Source: Plenodomus lindquistii (taxonomy: Eukaryota > Ascomycota > Dothideomycetes > Pleosporales > Leptosphaeriaceae). From it: a stretch of DNA of 64,000 bases. Below, piece by piece: positions 1 through 10,021 of this stretch. Position numbers and translations under genes: made by a program. The notes below the pieces were generated by a model. That model did no database searches. It saw only the letters and a list, made by a program, of their open reading frames with translations, and was not told the DNA's origin. Each line of letters starts with the position of its first letter. The stretch's first letter is position 1. Location of the stretch: assembly GCA_025504975.1 (NCBI GenBank), contig JANUWI010000003.1, positions 186,001 to 250,000 on the forward strand, read 5' to 3'.

Positions 1-553
1 TGATCTTGTCTATATCTGTGTACCCAAAATCGATCCTCTCGACATCGGGCATGGCCGTGGTGAATTCCTCCTCAAAGCCCATGATGTACAGCGTGTCTAA
101 CGCATCGATCAGCGTGGCTCCCCACCCCCCAAAGTGATTCGTCACTTCTCCGCTTATGGGCCGAATTTCATCGTGCAGCCATCCATACGCTCTGTAATTG
201 CTCCAGCACTTCCAGAACTGTCTTCGCACTTGTTCTCTACGCGTCTCGCGGATGTTCTTGGCCGTGGCCTCTTCAGGCTTCTTAGAGAAGTCGAATTGAA
301 CCCTGGGCAGGGCAGCGGGTGCGCCGTCGGGCAGTGGGATATACGACGATACGCGGTTCTTGATGGGGACTTTGGCCCAGTTGAACGATTTGTACTTTTG
401 CGGTCTCTGTGTTCGATGGTCTACTTTTCCGCCTTGGGCGTGCTGTGAGCCAGGAGGGCCATCTGGCTGGTACGGGAAACTGAGCGAGTACAAAAAGTAA
501 ATAAAGGCTGCTGTTGCGATTGCGTAGAGGCCATATCGTCGTAACAGCGCCAT
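1..553 (-). CDS. Class I alpha-1,2-mannosidase (GH47), 5' part, cut by window edge
   Basis: The reading frame opens at an ATG at 553 and stays open to base 1, giving 184 residues; the rest lies left of the window. Residues about 4-24 form one hydrophobic segment after two arginines, as in a type II signal anchor. A Pro-rich stem follows. From about residue 100 the hallmark start of the GH47 barrel appears (WKCW..Y..YGW, then GGWGATLIDALDTLYIMG). Enzymes of this family trim alpha-1,2-linked mannose from N-glycans in the ER or Golgi. The catalytic acidic residues lie in the missing part, so activity cannot be judged. Fungi carry several GH47 paralogues and I cannot say which this is. Family assignment is confident. 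Confidence 0.9.
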   Translation of the reverse strand, partial: MALLRRYGLYAIATAAFIYFLYSLSFPYQPDGPPGSQHAQGGKVDHRTQRPQKYKSFNWAKVPIKNRVSSYIPLPDGAPAALPRVQFDFSKKPEEATAKNIRETRREQVRRQFWKCWSNYRAYGWLHDEIRPISGEVTNHFGGWGATLIDALDTLYIMGFEEEFTTAMPDVERIDFGYTDIDKI

Positions 554-1106
554 GCTTAAAAGGCGGTACAAGTGTATTAGAAAAAGTACAAAGAAAAGGA
601 GTGAGAAGGCAAGGAAAAGAAGAAGACGAGGCAAGATGCTGCCTGCCGTACGTTCAGGCCATGTAGGAGCAGAAGGGCGGATCGCAAAGGCATGCTGGCT
701 GGCTCCTGGCGCGAGTCGCCGTCCCTGCCAAGCTGCTAGTTCGGCAGCAACGGTGGACCCGCATGCGCCGAATCATCCGCTTGGATTGAGTCGTTGAATC
801 GAAGCATTCCTGATCGGCAATTTGGCCGCGTCAAGCTTTCTCTGGTGGGTGCTGGGTACGCGTTTCGTGTTGATGGAAACGCGTTGTGAAAGTGTAACGT
901 AGGCGACATGGTTTCATATTCCGCATTGGTAGGTACCCCGCATCACCGTTATGCTCGCACACTCAAATCGACGTGTATCCATGTGCAACAATCATCATTG
1001 TAATCTCTGATGCCTTACGTTGTGCCACATTCCATCATCCAGCTTCATGAGTACTTCATTGGCGTTTCGTCATTACTTCCCCTACCCTACTCCTTGACCC
1101 TTCCGC
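554..1106. other. Intergenic region, no gene seen
   Basis: This is the upstream region of the GH47 gene and the downstream region of the small gene at 1107-1439. A basic, Lys/Arg-rich open frame at 552-797 is low complexity and has no recognisable domain, so I do not call it a gene. Confidence 0.5.
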
Positions 1107-1439
1107 CTATCGTGTCCCATAGTTCGGCCCCCCAATCCCCTTCTCCCCAGGGTTGTTCGCGCTTGGGTCGACGCCGACATTCGAGTTGCCGCTGTCTGAT
1201 GCTACAGGTGCCTCGCCAGGCTTCTTCTGCTCCGTTGCGCCGGGCGCATTTGCGGCGCCCAGACCTTTTGCTGTACGAGAAGCTATGTCAGCACTAAGGT
1301 CAAGTATAGGGGTTTGGCAGCGAATGATAGGCAAAGGGAGGCAAGTTAAAGTACAGAAGAACGACGAACCTTCAGCGTCCTGCTTGTTGAACTTATCGGA
1401 TGCGGCATTGGACTGGCCGGGTGTCTTGGAGTGTGGCAT
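1107..1439 (-). CDS. Small hydrophilic hypothetical protein with a frame-neutral intron
   Basis: I do not recognise this gene. Translation from the ATG at 1439 gives a 110-residue open frame. Inside it is a good intron (donor GTTCGT after base 1370, acceptor ACAG before 1270) of 99 bp with no in-frame stop. Spliced, the protein is 77 residues (exons 1439-1370 and 1270-1107). It is rich in Gly, Ala, Asn, Pro and Lys, has no hydrophobic segment or cysteine, and ends GGPNYGTR. It is probably disordered. The residues encoded by the intron are Cys/Leu-rich and unlike the flanks, which supports removal. Small intronic genes of this kind are common in filamentous fungi. No function is proposed. Confidence 0.55.
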   Translation of the reverse strand: MPHSKTPGQSNAASDKFNKQDAEGSSFFCTLTCLPLPIIRCQTPILDLSADIASRTAKGLGAANAPGATEQKKPGEAPVASDSGNSNVGVDPSANNPGEKGIGGPNYGTR

Positions 1440-1863
1440 TTTGACGGCGGTGGGATGTGAATTTTTGTAAGGTTTTGGAGGTGAGTTTGGTAGTGAGAAA
1501 TTGTATTAATCTGGCAATTCACACGAGCGGCTCCGTTCTTAAAGGGTTGGTCGTTCAAAGATATTTTCTAGTCATGATGCAATGACCTGGTTTAGTCGAC
1601 GATGACATCGGCGATGAGCCCACGACGAGTTCGCAACACCATAACATTCTTGACATGTCTTCAAGAACTGGACACACCATTTCGCCCCCCAGCTCAAATA
1701 TGGCCAGCATCATTATTAATTTACTCAGTACTGCTACCCCCTTCCAAACACTTTAGTAGCCTTGATATCATCCTTCGAAACAAATCCTCTTTCGTGTAGA
1801 TCCGTTTCCATCTCAGCCGCTCTGAATCGCTTACAATGTAGCATAACAACACCGTCTGGGAGA
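1440..1863. other. Intergenic region, no gene seen
   Basis: This stretch lies between the start of the small gene at 1107-1439 and the 3' end of the APH-fold gene. Apart from short open frames that shadow the neighbouring genes, I see nothing in it. Confidence 0.5.
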
Positions 1864-3851
1864 TCACGTCTCCTTCTCACCCGGTGTATCCTTTTCAAGG
1901 TCATACGGCCAAACCTGCCGGACATCGCTCTCGTCCCGCAACGGCTCGTCTTCGTCATGCTCACCTTGCAGGACCTCTTGCAGCAACATTTGATACATCT
2001 CCTTCTGTGCCGCTTCAGCCGCCTCATAAAGGTCCGTTGGTACCCATCCGTCAAGCTCAGCGTTGAGTGCTTCCGGTAACACTTTACGTAGGTGGAGGGA
2101 CGCTGTGAACATGCTGAAATCTTTCTTGTGTGAAGCCAGCTCTTCGAGGCCAGGCATTGGAAACGGGCAGGTCCCTGTGTATCCAAGCTCCTTCCACCGT
2201 CGTGAGGTCTGAATCAACTCGTCGCGAAAGGCAGCGGCGCCGTCTGTCCAAGTCCTGTGGCAGTAGCGAAAGAGTCGGAAGTATGCTTCGTCCATGAGCT
2301 TCGTCTCCGCTAATCTCGGAGCGTAGACTTGAAGACACATATTGTCTACTTTGGCACATGCTTCGCTTTTTCGCTCAATCCGTTCTTCGTTCGAAGGATC
2401 TGGGTGAGGCTGGGCAAAGTCAGGTGTTTCGCTCCTGTACCAAAATGCGGGCTCGATACTAGCAGACTGCCAGTCAATGATGGCAGTGACAATCTTAGGG
2501 TCTTTTTCCGACACAAAGATATTTCGTGTGTGCAAGTCTGGATGGAACAGTATGGGGCTGGCGGTGTTTTGCAGAACAGTGTGCTCAATCATTGCCTTTA
2601 TCACTACCTGACTGTGTTCCAGGAGCTCGTGATGCGTTTCGATTGAACCGTGATAGTTCGGTCTTTCTGGGTAGGGTTCTTCGGTCGGGATCCGTGAGAT
2701 GCCTGTGTCTACAAGACCATTTACATACGCAACCAAATCGTTCCCTATTGCTAGATCAGCTACCGCACTTGGGTGACGACCCTTGATCAACTTACACGGC
2801 CCTTGATTCGGAGCCACTTGATGATATGATCTGTCTTGACCAGCGTCGCAATTCCAGTATCTGCGGGCAGAATGAGGGCCAATGCAGAAGTCTGTGTCCA
2901 GTGGCAGTGTCGATCCGGTGACGTAAGACGTGTCCGCGAAGTATATGCTCCCATACGCTGGGAATGTTAGGTCAACAGCTCCTTGTAGCTTTTCATAAAT
3001 GGCGTGTATGCATTTGATCTGATCCCCAACATCCATGTGCAGCCATTTCTCACATAGCGAGACTCCCGGAGCGTGTTCGACGATGATGTATTCACTTCCG
3101 ATAGGATTGGCGACGTCGTCGCTCCAGTCCAGTATCTTGGGAATGGGGATGCTCGTCTTAGTTCTCACTGAAGACGTGGTGTGCTGTTAGATCTCCTGCA
3201 GCCCTGACAATACATATTGTTGCGTGAACTTACAATATTCGATGGTCGCAACCTCGGAGCTCGTCCTCAATCTCGGTGGCCCTGCTACAGCAAATGGCAA
3301 TCTTGCAACAACACGTTGTTCATCATTAGTGCTGAATATGAACACTCGGTTGTAGCCGCCCTCCTTCTTCTCGCACGCAGTGATACAGGTTGCTCCAGGA
3401 CAAAGCTCCAGAGCCCGGCGTTCCAGTGCGTCGAAATCGAACTGTATGTACCGTGCCTTCCGCTCTGTAGTATCACCGCGAAGCCAACGACCACTAGTGT
3501 AGTTATAAGGATCAAAGTCTATCACAATGTCAGACTCTTACTCTTCGATTGCCAGTGCCATTTCTAACGTCGAATCTTAAAAAAAAAAGACGGCAAACAG
3601 TACTTACTGGTTTCGTAACGTCGCTGGCTACGATCCGAGTACGATGAGTACTTGCGATTATGCAGAATCTGTAGAGTAATCGGCTGGAAGATTGCTGCGT
3701 GTAGGCGATGTCTGTCGAGCAAATCTCTTGGTCTATAGAAGGAAGGTTTGCGCGACCTGCGCAGATTGCGAAATGCGACATGGGTCACTGTGCTCCAAAT
3801 TCTACGACACATGGGCGAACCGATTCTGCACGCAAGAGAGGTCAGTCGCAA
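1864..3851 (-). CDS. Mitochondrial AIM9-like protein with aminoglycoside phosphotransferase (APH) fold
   Basis: Three exons (3851-3608, 3518-3234, 3167-1864) encode 610 residues; introns are 89 and 66 bp. The first about 80 residues are Arg-rich and poor in acid, as in a mitochondrial presequence. The AIM9-type core follows: FDPYNYTSGRWL, then a Gly-rich KKEGGYNRVF loop, and VVARLPF with the likely ATP-contacting region. The kinase-like catalytic loop HPDLHTRN and the metal-binding IIDW are intact near the middle. The family is widely expanded in fungi and is related to yeast Aim9, which affects mitochondrial inheritance; its substrate is unknown. The joins restore the conserved strings ATIEYLRTKTSIPIPKILDW and YETNFDPY, which supports the model. 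It is divergent from the ketopantoate reductase gene. Whether this is the AIM9 orthologue or a paralogue is open. Confidence 0.88.
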
Positions 3852-4012
3852 GAAAACCCAATCATGCGTGGTAGATACTCAGACCAGAGCGTCAAGTCGC
3901 GTTAGTAGTAACATTTTGCGCTAACCTAAAGTAGAGCACTAGCGCATTCGCACCAGTGAACTCATCCACAACGTGCCTCTTGCACTACAACCACCAACAT
4001 CCTCACGCCTCA
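3852..4012. promoter_or_regulatory. Short shared promoter between divergent genes
   Basis: About 105-160 bp separate the APH-fold gene start (3851, minus) from the ketopantoate reductase start (4013, or 3956 if the longer N-terminus is used). The two promoters must therefore overlap. I see no clear TATA box. Confidence 0.5.
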
Positions 4013-5128
4013 ATGGCTCCATCTCCAGTACACATTATCGGGCTTGGAAATCTAGGCAAGCTTCTCGCACACTCGCTTCGTAGGCAGCATCCTGAGCTGC
4101 CCATCACGTTGCTATTCCACCGGCCAAGCTTAGTGGAAGAGTGGAAGTCAGCTGGGAGATGCATAGACATAGTGCGTGGCGGGATCTCTAATCGACAGAG
4201 CGATTTCACATACGAATATGTGAGCGGAAATGGAAGCCGAATCCAACAACTCATCGTGGCGACCAAGACCCATGCTACCGTCCGAGCATTACAGCCAATC
4301 AGACACCGCTTGGACGCATCATCTACGCTGCTATTCTTGCAAAATGGAATCGGTAAGAGTATCTATCTCAAAGTGACGAACGTATGTTAACACAAATGCA
4401 CAGGTACAATCGACGAAGTAACCACGCACCTCTTCCCAGACACCTCAAGGCGCCCCAAATACCTCGCCGGAATCTTCAACCACGGCGTGTACGCCACTTC
4501 AACCTTCTCATCTGTGCATGCTGGCGTCGCCGACGCGGTCATTGGACCTATTTCCTCCGCCTCCCCAGCAAGCCAAAACACCACAGAAGACATCACCAAC
4601 ATCGACCTAGCAAACGCCATCACCGCCTGCCCCGAACTCTCAACCTCCCTAGTATCACCCCAGCACCTCCTGCAAACCCAACTCCAAAAGCTAACCATCA
4701 ACGCCGTCATAAACCCCCTCACCGTAATCTTCAATTGCAAAAATGGCCAGCTCTTCACCAATCCCGCCATCTGCTCATTAATTAGTCTACAAATCCACGA
4801 GATTGCTACAGTCATACAGCACATACTCACTTCATCGTCGCAGAATGAACCCGTCCAGCCGGACGTACTGGCTAAGTTCACACCAGAGCGTCTGAAGGAA
4901 ATAGTATTTGATGTCGGGGAAAGGACAGCGAGTAATATAAGTTCTATGCGGCAGGATCGACTTGCGGGACGGACAACGGAGATTGAGTATATTAATGGGT
5001 GGGTTGTTAAGAAGGCGGGGGAATTGGGGGTGCAGTGTCCTTTGAACGAGAGGATTGTGCGGCTTGTGAAGGATGGAAAGAATGTTTCTAGCGAGCGGAT
5101 AGCAGAGGTGTTTCCGTTGTCGTCGTAG
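4013..5128 (+). CDS. 2-dehydropantoate 2-reductase family protein (ApbA/PanE)
   Basis: Two exons (4013-4352 and 4404-5128; 51 bp intron) encode 354 residues. An in-frame ATG at 3956 would add 19 residues. I prefer 4013 because VHIIGLGNLG, the GxGxxG nucleotide loop, then starts close to the N-terminus as usual. The C-terminal helical domain carries the conserved KLTINAVINPLTVIF segment with the catalytic lysine and asparagine. The enzyme reduces ketopantoate to pantoate with NADPH in the pathway to coenzyme A. Fungi hold several paralogues of this fold with uncertain substrates, so family is certain but substrate is not. The last residues are charged and polar, with no targeting signal. Confidence 0.9.
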
Positions 5129-6040
5129 AGATGGATGGATTTTGCGTTTTTTTAGAGCGCTGGGGGGGGGGGGGGTTTTGGATATTTGCTTAGAGGAAGG
5201 CTTTCGCCGATGGGATATGTGTTCATAATAACCTTTCATGAACTACTACAAGGCATTGAAGATGACACCGATCCAATATACAAGACTAAAACCTACTAAG
5301 CTTCATATAAACTAACAACCAACTCCCCCCAATTCCACCTACTACAGCTAAGCTGATTTCCTACATTCCAACACTAAAGCTTCACTGGCAAGAACCAGAC
5401 ACATAGACATGTCAGTAGATAGTCATTGGATGGGAGATGTGTAAAATCCATGATACAACATCACCCTCCGCACCACCACATACAACACGGTGTCGATGCC
5501 GCGCTAACACAAACAATTCAAAGTATTCACTTGACAAGCAGTATACACTCTTTGACTTCGACACAAGCGTCCCCATGAATTGAAACTCCACAGGTAATAC
5601 ATCTCAGATTCGTCAGAGTGCGAATTAATAATACTCTCACGAGCATGACTTATTCAAGAAGCATTGCATTGCATTGTATGAATAATATGGATTTGAATTT
5701 CGAAATTACTCTACCTCTACACCAATCATAAACAGCGATATAGCTGAACCCACGCGCCCAGCAAATATAACGCCAATGCTCCAGAAGCGGACACCGCGAA
5801 TGGAGGGACACAGAAAAGCCATTAACAGATCAGATCCCAATCGTCAAAGCGCCTCGGCGCCGGGATGAGTCGCGAACAGGAATGAAAGAACACACACGAG
5901 ACCGAGACATCAGTCGCCACCTTTGTAATGAAGTCTGGGAATGATAAGCACCCAGACCCACACTAGCGGACATGACCAGCCAAGTCGACTGACTGATGAA
6001 CGACTGCATCGTTTCCACGATGAGTTAAACGACCACTCAA
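5129..6040. other. Convergent intergenic region with a poly-G run
   Basis: The region holds the 3' ends of two convergent genes (ketopantoate reductase on plus, Ubl-AN1 on minus). It contains a run of 14 G at 5162-5175 and otherwise no coding signal that I can support. Confidence 0.5.
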
Positions 6041-6681
6041 TCAAACACCCTTAATAGCAACCGTCCGCTCGCTATTCAACTTTGTCGCATTCCGCTCATG
6101 ACTCTCCTTCTTACAATCCTCTAGACCCTCACACTTGTGATCCTCCAGCATACGATGCTTAGAGCAGTGATGTCCGCTGCAGAACCCACAGTCGCCAACG
6201 ATAGGTTGAGCGCGGTCTTTGCAGTCCTTGAACGAGCAGCGGATCTTCTTGGGGGGCATGCCGCCACGTAGCGGCAGGGCCATGTGCAGCGTTGAATTGG
6301 GGGTGATTGCGTAGTCGGAGAGGGTGGTGGAGGGGGACGAGAGATGCTTTCCGGCGTGGACTATGCGGAGGTCCGAGGGCGAGGAGAGGTTGGTGCGGAG
6401 GGCGAGGAGGGAGCGCAGAGTGCTTATTGAGGTGTTGGAGGGGATTGTGAGGGGGATTGCTGTTGGGGGGAAACATTGTTAGCCTTGTTGAGGATGGCGA
6501 ATGAATGGGTTCATTGTTGGTGTCACACGTGCAGTTCCGAGATTCGGAACCGCGGGATGGCGAGGGCTGGGGGCATGGGCTTACTGTCGTTGCCGGAAAC
6601 AGTCTTGACGAAGATTTGCATCGTGTCTTCGGCCTCTGAGCTGGATGAGCTGATGCTCGAGATGCTGGATGTGCGGCGCAT
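6041..6681 (-). CDS. Ubiquitin-like / AN1 zinc-finger fusion protein
   Basis: Two exons (6681-6585 and 6459-6041; 125 bp intron) encode 171 residues. A Ser-rich leader of 20 residues precedes a ubiquitin-like domain that starts MQIFVKTVSGN and ends exactly LRGG. It is followed at once by MPPKKIRCSFKDCKD and an AN1-type zinc finger with CxxxxC, CGFC, CSKH and HKC ligand groups. A second ATG at 6621 would start the protein at the ubiquitin-like domain itself. Ubl-AN1 proteins are known (ZFAND4-type) and act in ubiquitin or proteasome stress responses. The layout also resembles ubiquitin fusions to ribosomal proteins, where the bond after GG is cut. Whether this one is cleaved is not visible. 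The gene is convergent with its neighbour. Confidence 0.88.
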
Positions 6682-8297
6682 GATGATGGGCTGAGAGGAC
6701 GAGGCTTTGTTGTGGAGAGAGAGAGAGTGCGGCTGATGACGATGTGCAAGGCGGAGTTGAGGCCGAGCAGATGGCGGCGATGGGGCGAGATAAAGGGCGG
6801 TGTGGTGGCAAGGTTGGGTAGAGGGTTGAGTAGGCAGGAAAGTGAGACTGAGACGACGCTGCAGAGGCCGGGGAGTTGTGACGTATAAGTACTTGTAGTG
6901 TGGAGAGACGAGCGATATGACTAAGGGTCGCCTTCGGGATGGTTCGCCCTGTGCACAGGTGAAGGGCCGGCCGCAGCGCTGAGTTGGCCTAGTAGAGTAT
7001 GGGCGGCCGAGAACAACTAGAGGTAAAGGTGACGCAGCGGCAAGACGCAGGACGCAGGGCAGCTCGGGCTACGGCGCTTCTTAAGAGCCCGCCTGTGCCT
7101 GGACAAGGCACCCTGCACCGATGCCAGAGAGAGGCCTCGCCGGCCGAAGCAGAGCACCAATGGTCTAATGGGACAATGCATGCATCATGCACACGACTCG
7201 ACCTGCCGCCTGACTAACCGAGCGCATCCTCAGCCTCAGCCCCCAGGAACCGCAGTCGCCGACTCCCTTCCTTTCACCCCCAATGGCTCTTGTGGCGTTG
7301 CGAATGCACTCCGACATGCACGCAGGCCGGTCATGTGCTTGCACCACCCCCAAGACACTCACTCACCGCATAGCTCTGCGCCCCCATCGTCATCACCATC
7401 ACCACCATCTTATCGCCTATCTTGCCCTGCGCACTCGCCGAACCTGCCCTGCGCATGTGACACGTATCAACCCTTCTGCACATCGGTCGAGGATGCCAGT
7501 CTGGACGTGTGACATGCAATCTAGAGTCGTGTGTAAGCTGTGAATCATGCAGGACAGCCGCTCCAGGGCGTGTAGTGGCCGTGTAACACGTGGACGACAG
7601 CGCCTGGCAGGCTCACATCCCGGCAGGTGGCGCTGCTCGCGCGGATCGCATGCAGGGGTCGTGATTGGTGCATCATGCTTCACTAGTGGTGTGCAACTAT
7701 CGTGATCGGATGATGCCATTGCCCATCGTGGTGTTGACATGTACGGGATAAGCATCAGGACCCGTTCTGTGCTGGCGTGTACAGTCGCTATCGAACTTGT
7801 GCATCTTGCGACTCTCGTCTCCACTGATCGCCATGTCGCATTCCACTATGCTGCGCACCATGCACCTGTTGGCATCCATCCATCCATCCATCCATCCCTT
7901 TATTGTGCACGACTAAGCATGATCAAGCAATGCATACCGTGTAACGCAACTCTATCGGAAAGCTACTGCTGGTGCATGCGCCGGATCGCCCCCTTCATCA
8001 GATTGCCTTTGCATGGCGCGTTTCCTTGGTACTGGAAACGACACCATCGCTTCGTGCACTCTACCGCCCCAAATCGTGAAACGCCATCCAAAGACAGGTT
8101 CTCCCCGCCAAAGTCGCGCTAGGCTCGACCCTTTCAATGTTACAGAAGTTCCAGAACTGTTCCAGATTCGAGGCTCAACCTTGTCTCGTGTCACGCTCGC
8201 TTAACAGACTACATCTCGTTACGATGCACCAAAAGCTCCGAAATGAGCAACGCTCTCGACTAATGCGTGACTATCTTACATTGATTACCATGTCTAT
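6682..8297. other. Long intergenic region with a CATC repeat
   Basis: About 1.6 kb without a supported gene. The left part is the promoter of the Ubl-AN1 gene and the right part is the 3' flank of the acyl-CoA dehydrogenase. Several open frames of 60-135 codons overlap on both strands, with no domain and no plausible splice partners. A (CATC)6 microsatellite lies at 7873-7896. Confidence 0.5.
7873..7896. repeat. (CATC)6 microsatellite
   Basis: Six perfect CATC units in intergenic DNA. Confidence 0.9.
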
Positions 8298-10021
8298 CTA
8301 CAACATACTCTTTGGGAAATTCTTGTACGCTTGCCTTACTCCCAGGTCACCGAGGATCTCCTCGGTGCCTCCCAGGATCGCATCGAACTTGTACGTACGA
8401 TGGAACTCCTCGACCATACGGCCCATGCCTGTCTGTGTGAGACCTCGACCACCAAAGATGTTGACTGCTTCGTCTGCGATTTCGTGAGCGGAGCGCGTAG
8501 CGAACGATTTCAAAAGACCAATGGGACCACCGAGGTTTGTCGATTGCTGAGCATACGACATATGTGTCATCTGGAACGCGATGTTCTCCAGCCATGCCTG
8601 GTTGGCTTCCACGTGAGAGATCATCTTCGCAAGCCTGGGAAGATGAGTTAGCAAGGACGAGCTGTCGTTTGGAGTTGTGGAGCAAAGGGATGTCCATATA
8701 GAAGATTCCACTCCGTGACAAGCGCGTGTGGCACAGTGTGCAATCGGCGATGACGGTTGCACTTACTTTTGTCGGATAGCAGGCTGCTCAATGAGCTTTT
8801 TGCCGAAAACAATGCGCTGATTGCACCACTTCATACACTGCTCAACGACTGTGCGTGATTGGCGGATGACACCGCAAGCCATCATGAAGCGCTCGTGGTT
8901 GAAGTTGGACACTACGAGAGGTTAGTTCGGGATGTGTGCATATATCACTCTAGCATCGACTTACTGATGACCACAAAACCCTTGTGCTCCTCTCCAAGCA
9001 AGTGATCGACCGGGACCTTGACGTCGTTGTACTCAACGTAGGCTGTTCCGGCTGCCGTCGAATAACTCGTCTTGATCAACTTGGTCTCCAAGTTCTCATC
9101 CCTTTCGATCAGCAGGACAGAGAAGCCCTTGTCTGTCTTACACCCAGTAACAAAATAGTCGCAGAACATTCCGTTTGTGATCCATTTCTTCGTTCCCCGT
9201 ACAATATAGTGCTTGCCGTCTGGCGTTAGTGTCGCAGTAGTCCTGATGCCCGCGACATCTGATCCAGCAAAGGCTTCTGTGATTGCCAGGCACATCTTCT
9301 TCTTGCCGGTCAAGACCTCGTTTACGACCCGTGTCTTGAGGGCTGACTCTGGCATCCACTGCAATACAGCAGTCAAGCTGATTGTCATACCGGCCATGTT
9401 GCCATCCTGGAAGCCTCGAGCATTCGCACGAACAAGTTCCTGTGCTTGCACAAGGTCGTGGAGGTAATCAAACTCCTCTCCTTTTACAACGCCCAATAGG
9501 TTCTTGCCGTGGAGATGCTTTCCAGGACCGAGACGCATGGCTAACATATCGTTTTGTGCCATCTTATCGATGAGCTCTTGGCTGATGTATGTCCCGTCTT
9601 TCTCCTTTTGTTGTGCCTCAGGTGTGATATGTTGATCCACAAATTTACGAATCTCCCTCTGTAGCGCACGATGGCTCTCCTTGAAGTATGGGCTCTTGAA
9701 CTGTGGGCGCAACCAGAGCGGTTCTGCGTATGGGACCGGACTCAAGTCGCCGGGCTGTCCGACAATGACTTCGGGCTTCTCGCCCTCGATCGTGCCAATG
9801 CACAGCTCTGGATCGTACTTCTCCAGGACTTCCTGCCTGTGGAGGTTGTAGAATGCTGTAGTGGCGTCGGTACCGGCTACCTGCTCGAGGACGACTGATC
9901 CACCAGGATGCGCATCCACGAAGTCGGTCAAATCGTAGACCTTGTGGTCGACAATACACCACAGATCATCGGGCTTGTTGTGCGTGGCAACGGCCTCGCG
10001 CGTGAGTGCTGCGTGAGGCAT
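8298..10021 (-). CDS. Acyl-CoA dehydrogenase with N-terminal cytochrome b5 domain
   Basis: Three exons (10021-8965, 8911-8767, 8634-8298) encode 512 residues. Residues 1-80 form a cytochrome b5-like heme domain with HPGG at 38-41 and a second heme-ligand candidate at His61. From about residue 100 an acyl-CoA dehydrogenase follows: helical N-domain, FAD-contact strands (LAITEAFAGSDVAG, WITNG), and a C-terminal helical domain containing GGRG and GGTEEI. The glutamate in GGTEEI is in the position of the catalytic base in part of the family. The enzyme should remove two hydrogens alpha-beta to a CoA thioester. The fused heme domain suggests electrons may pass to it rather than only to ETF. No clear mitochondrial presequence precedes the b5 domain. 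This fused architecture is known in fungi; the substrate is unknown. Confidence 0.93.
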
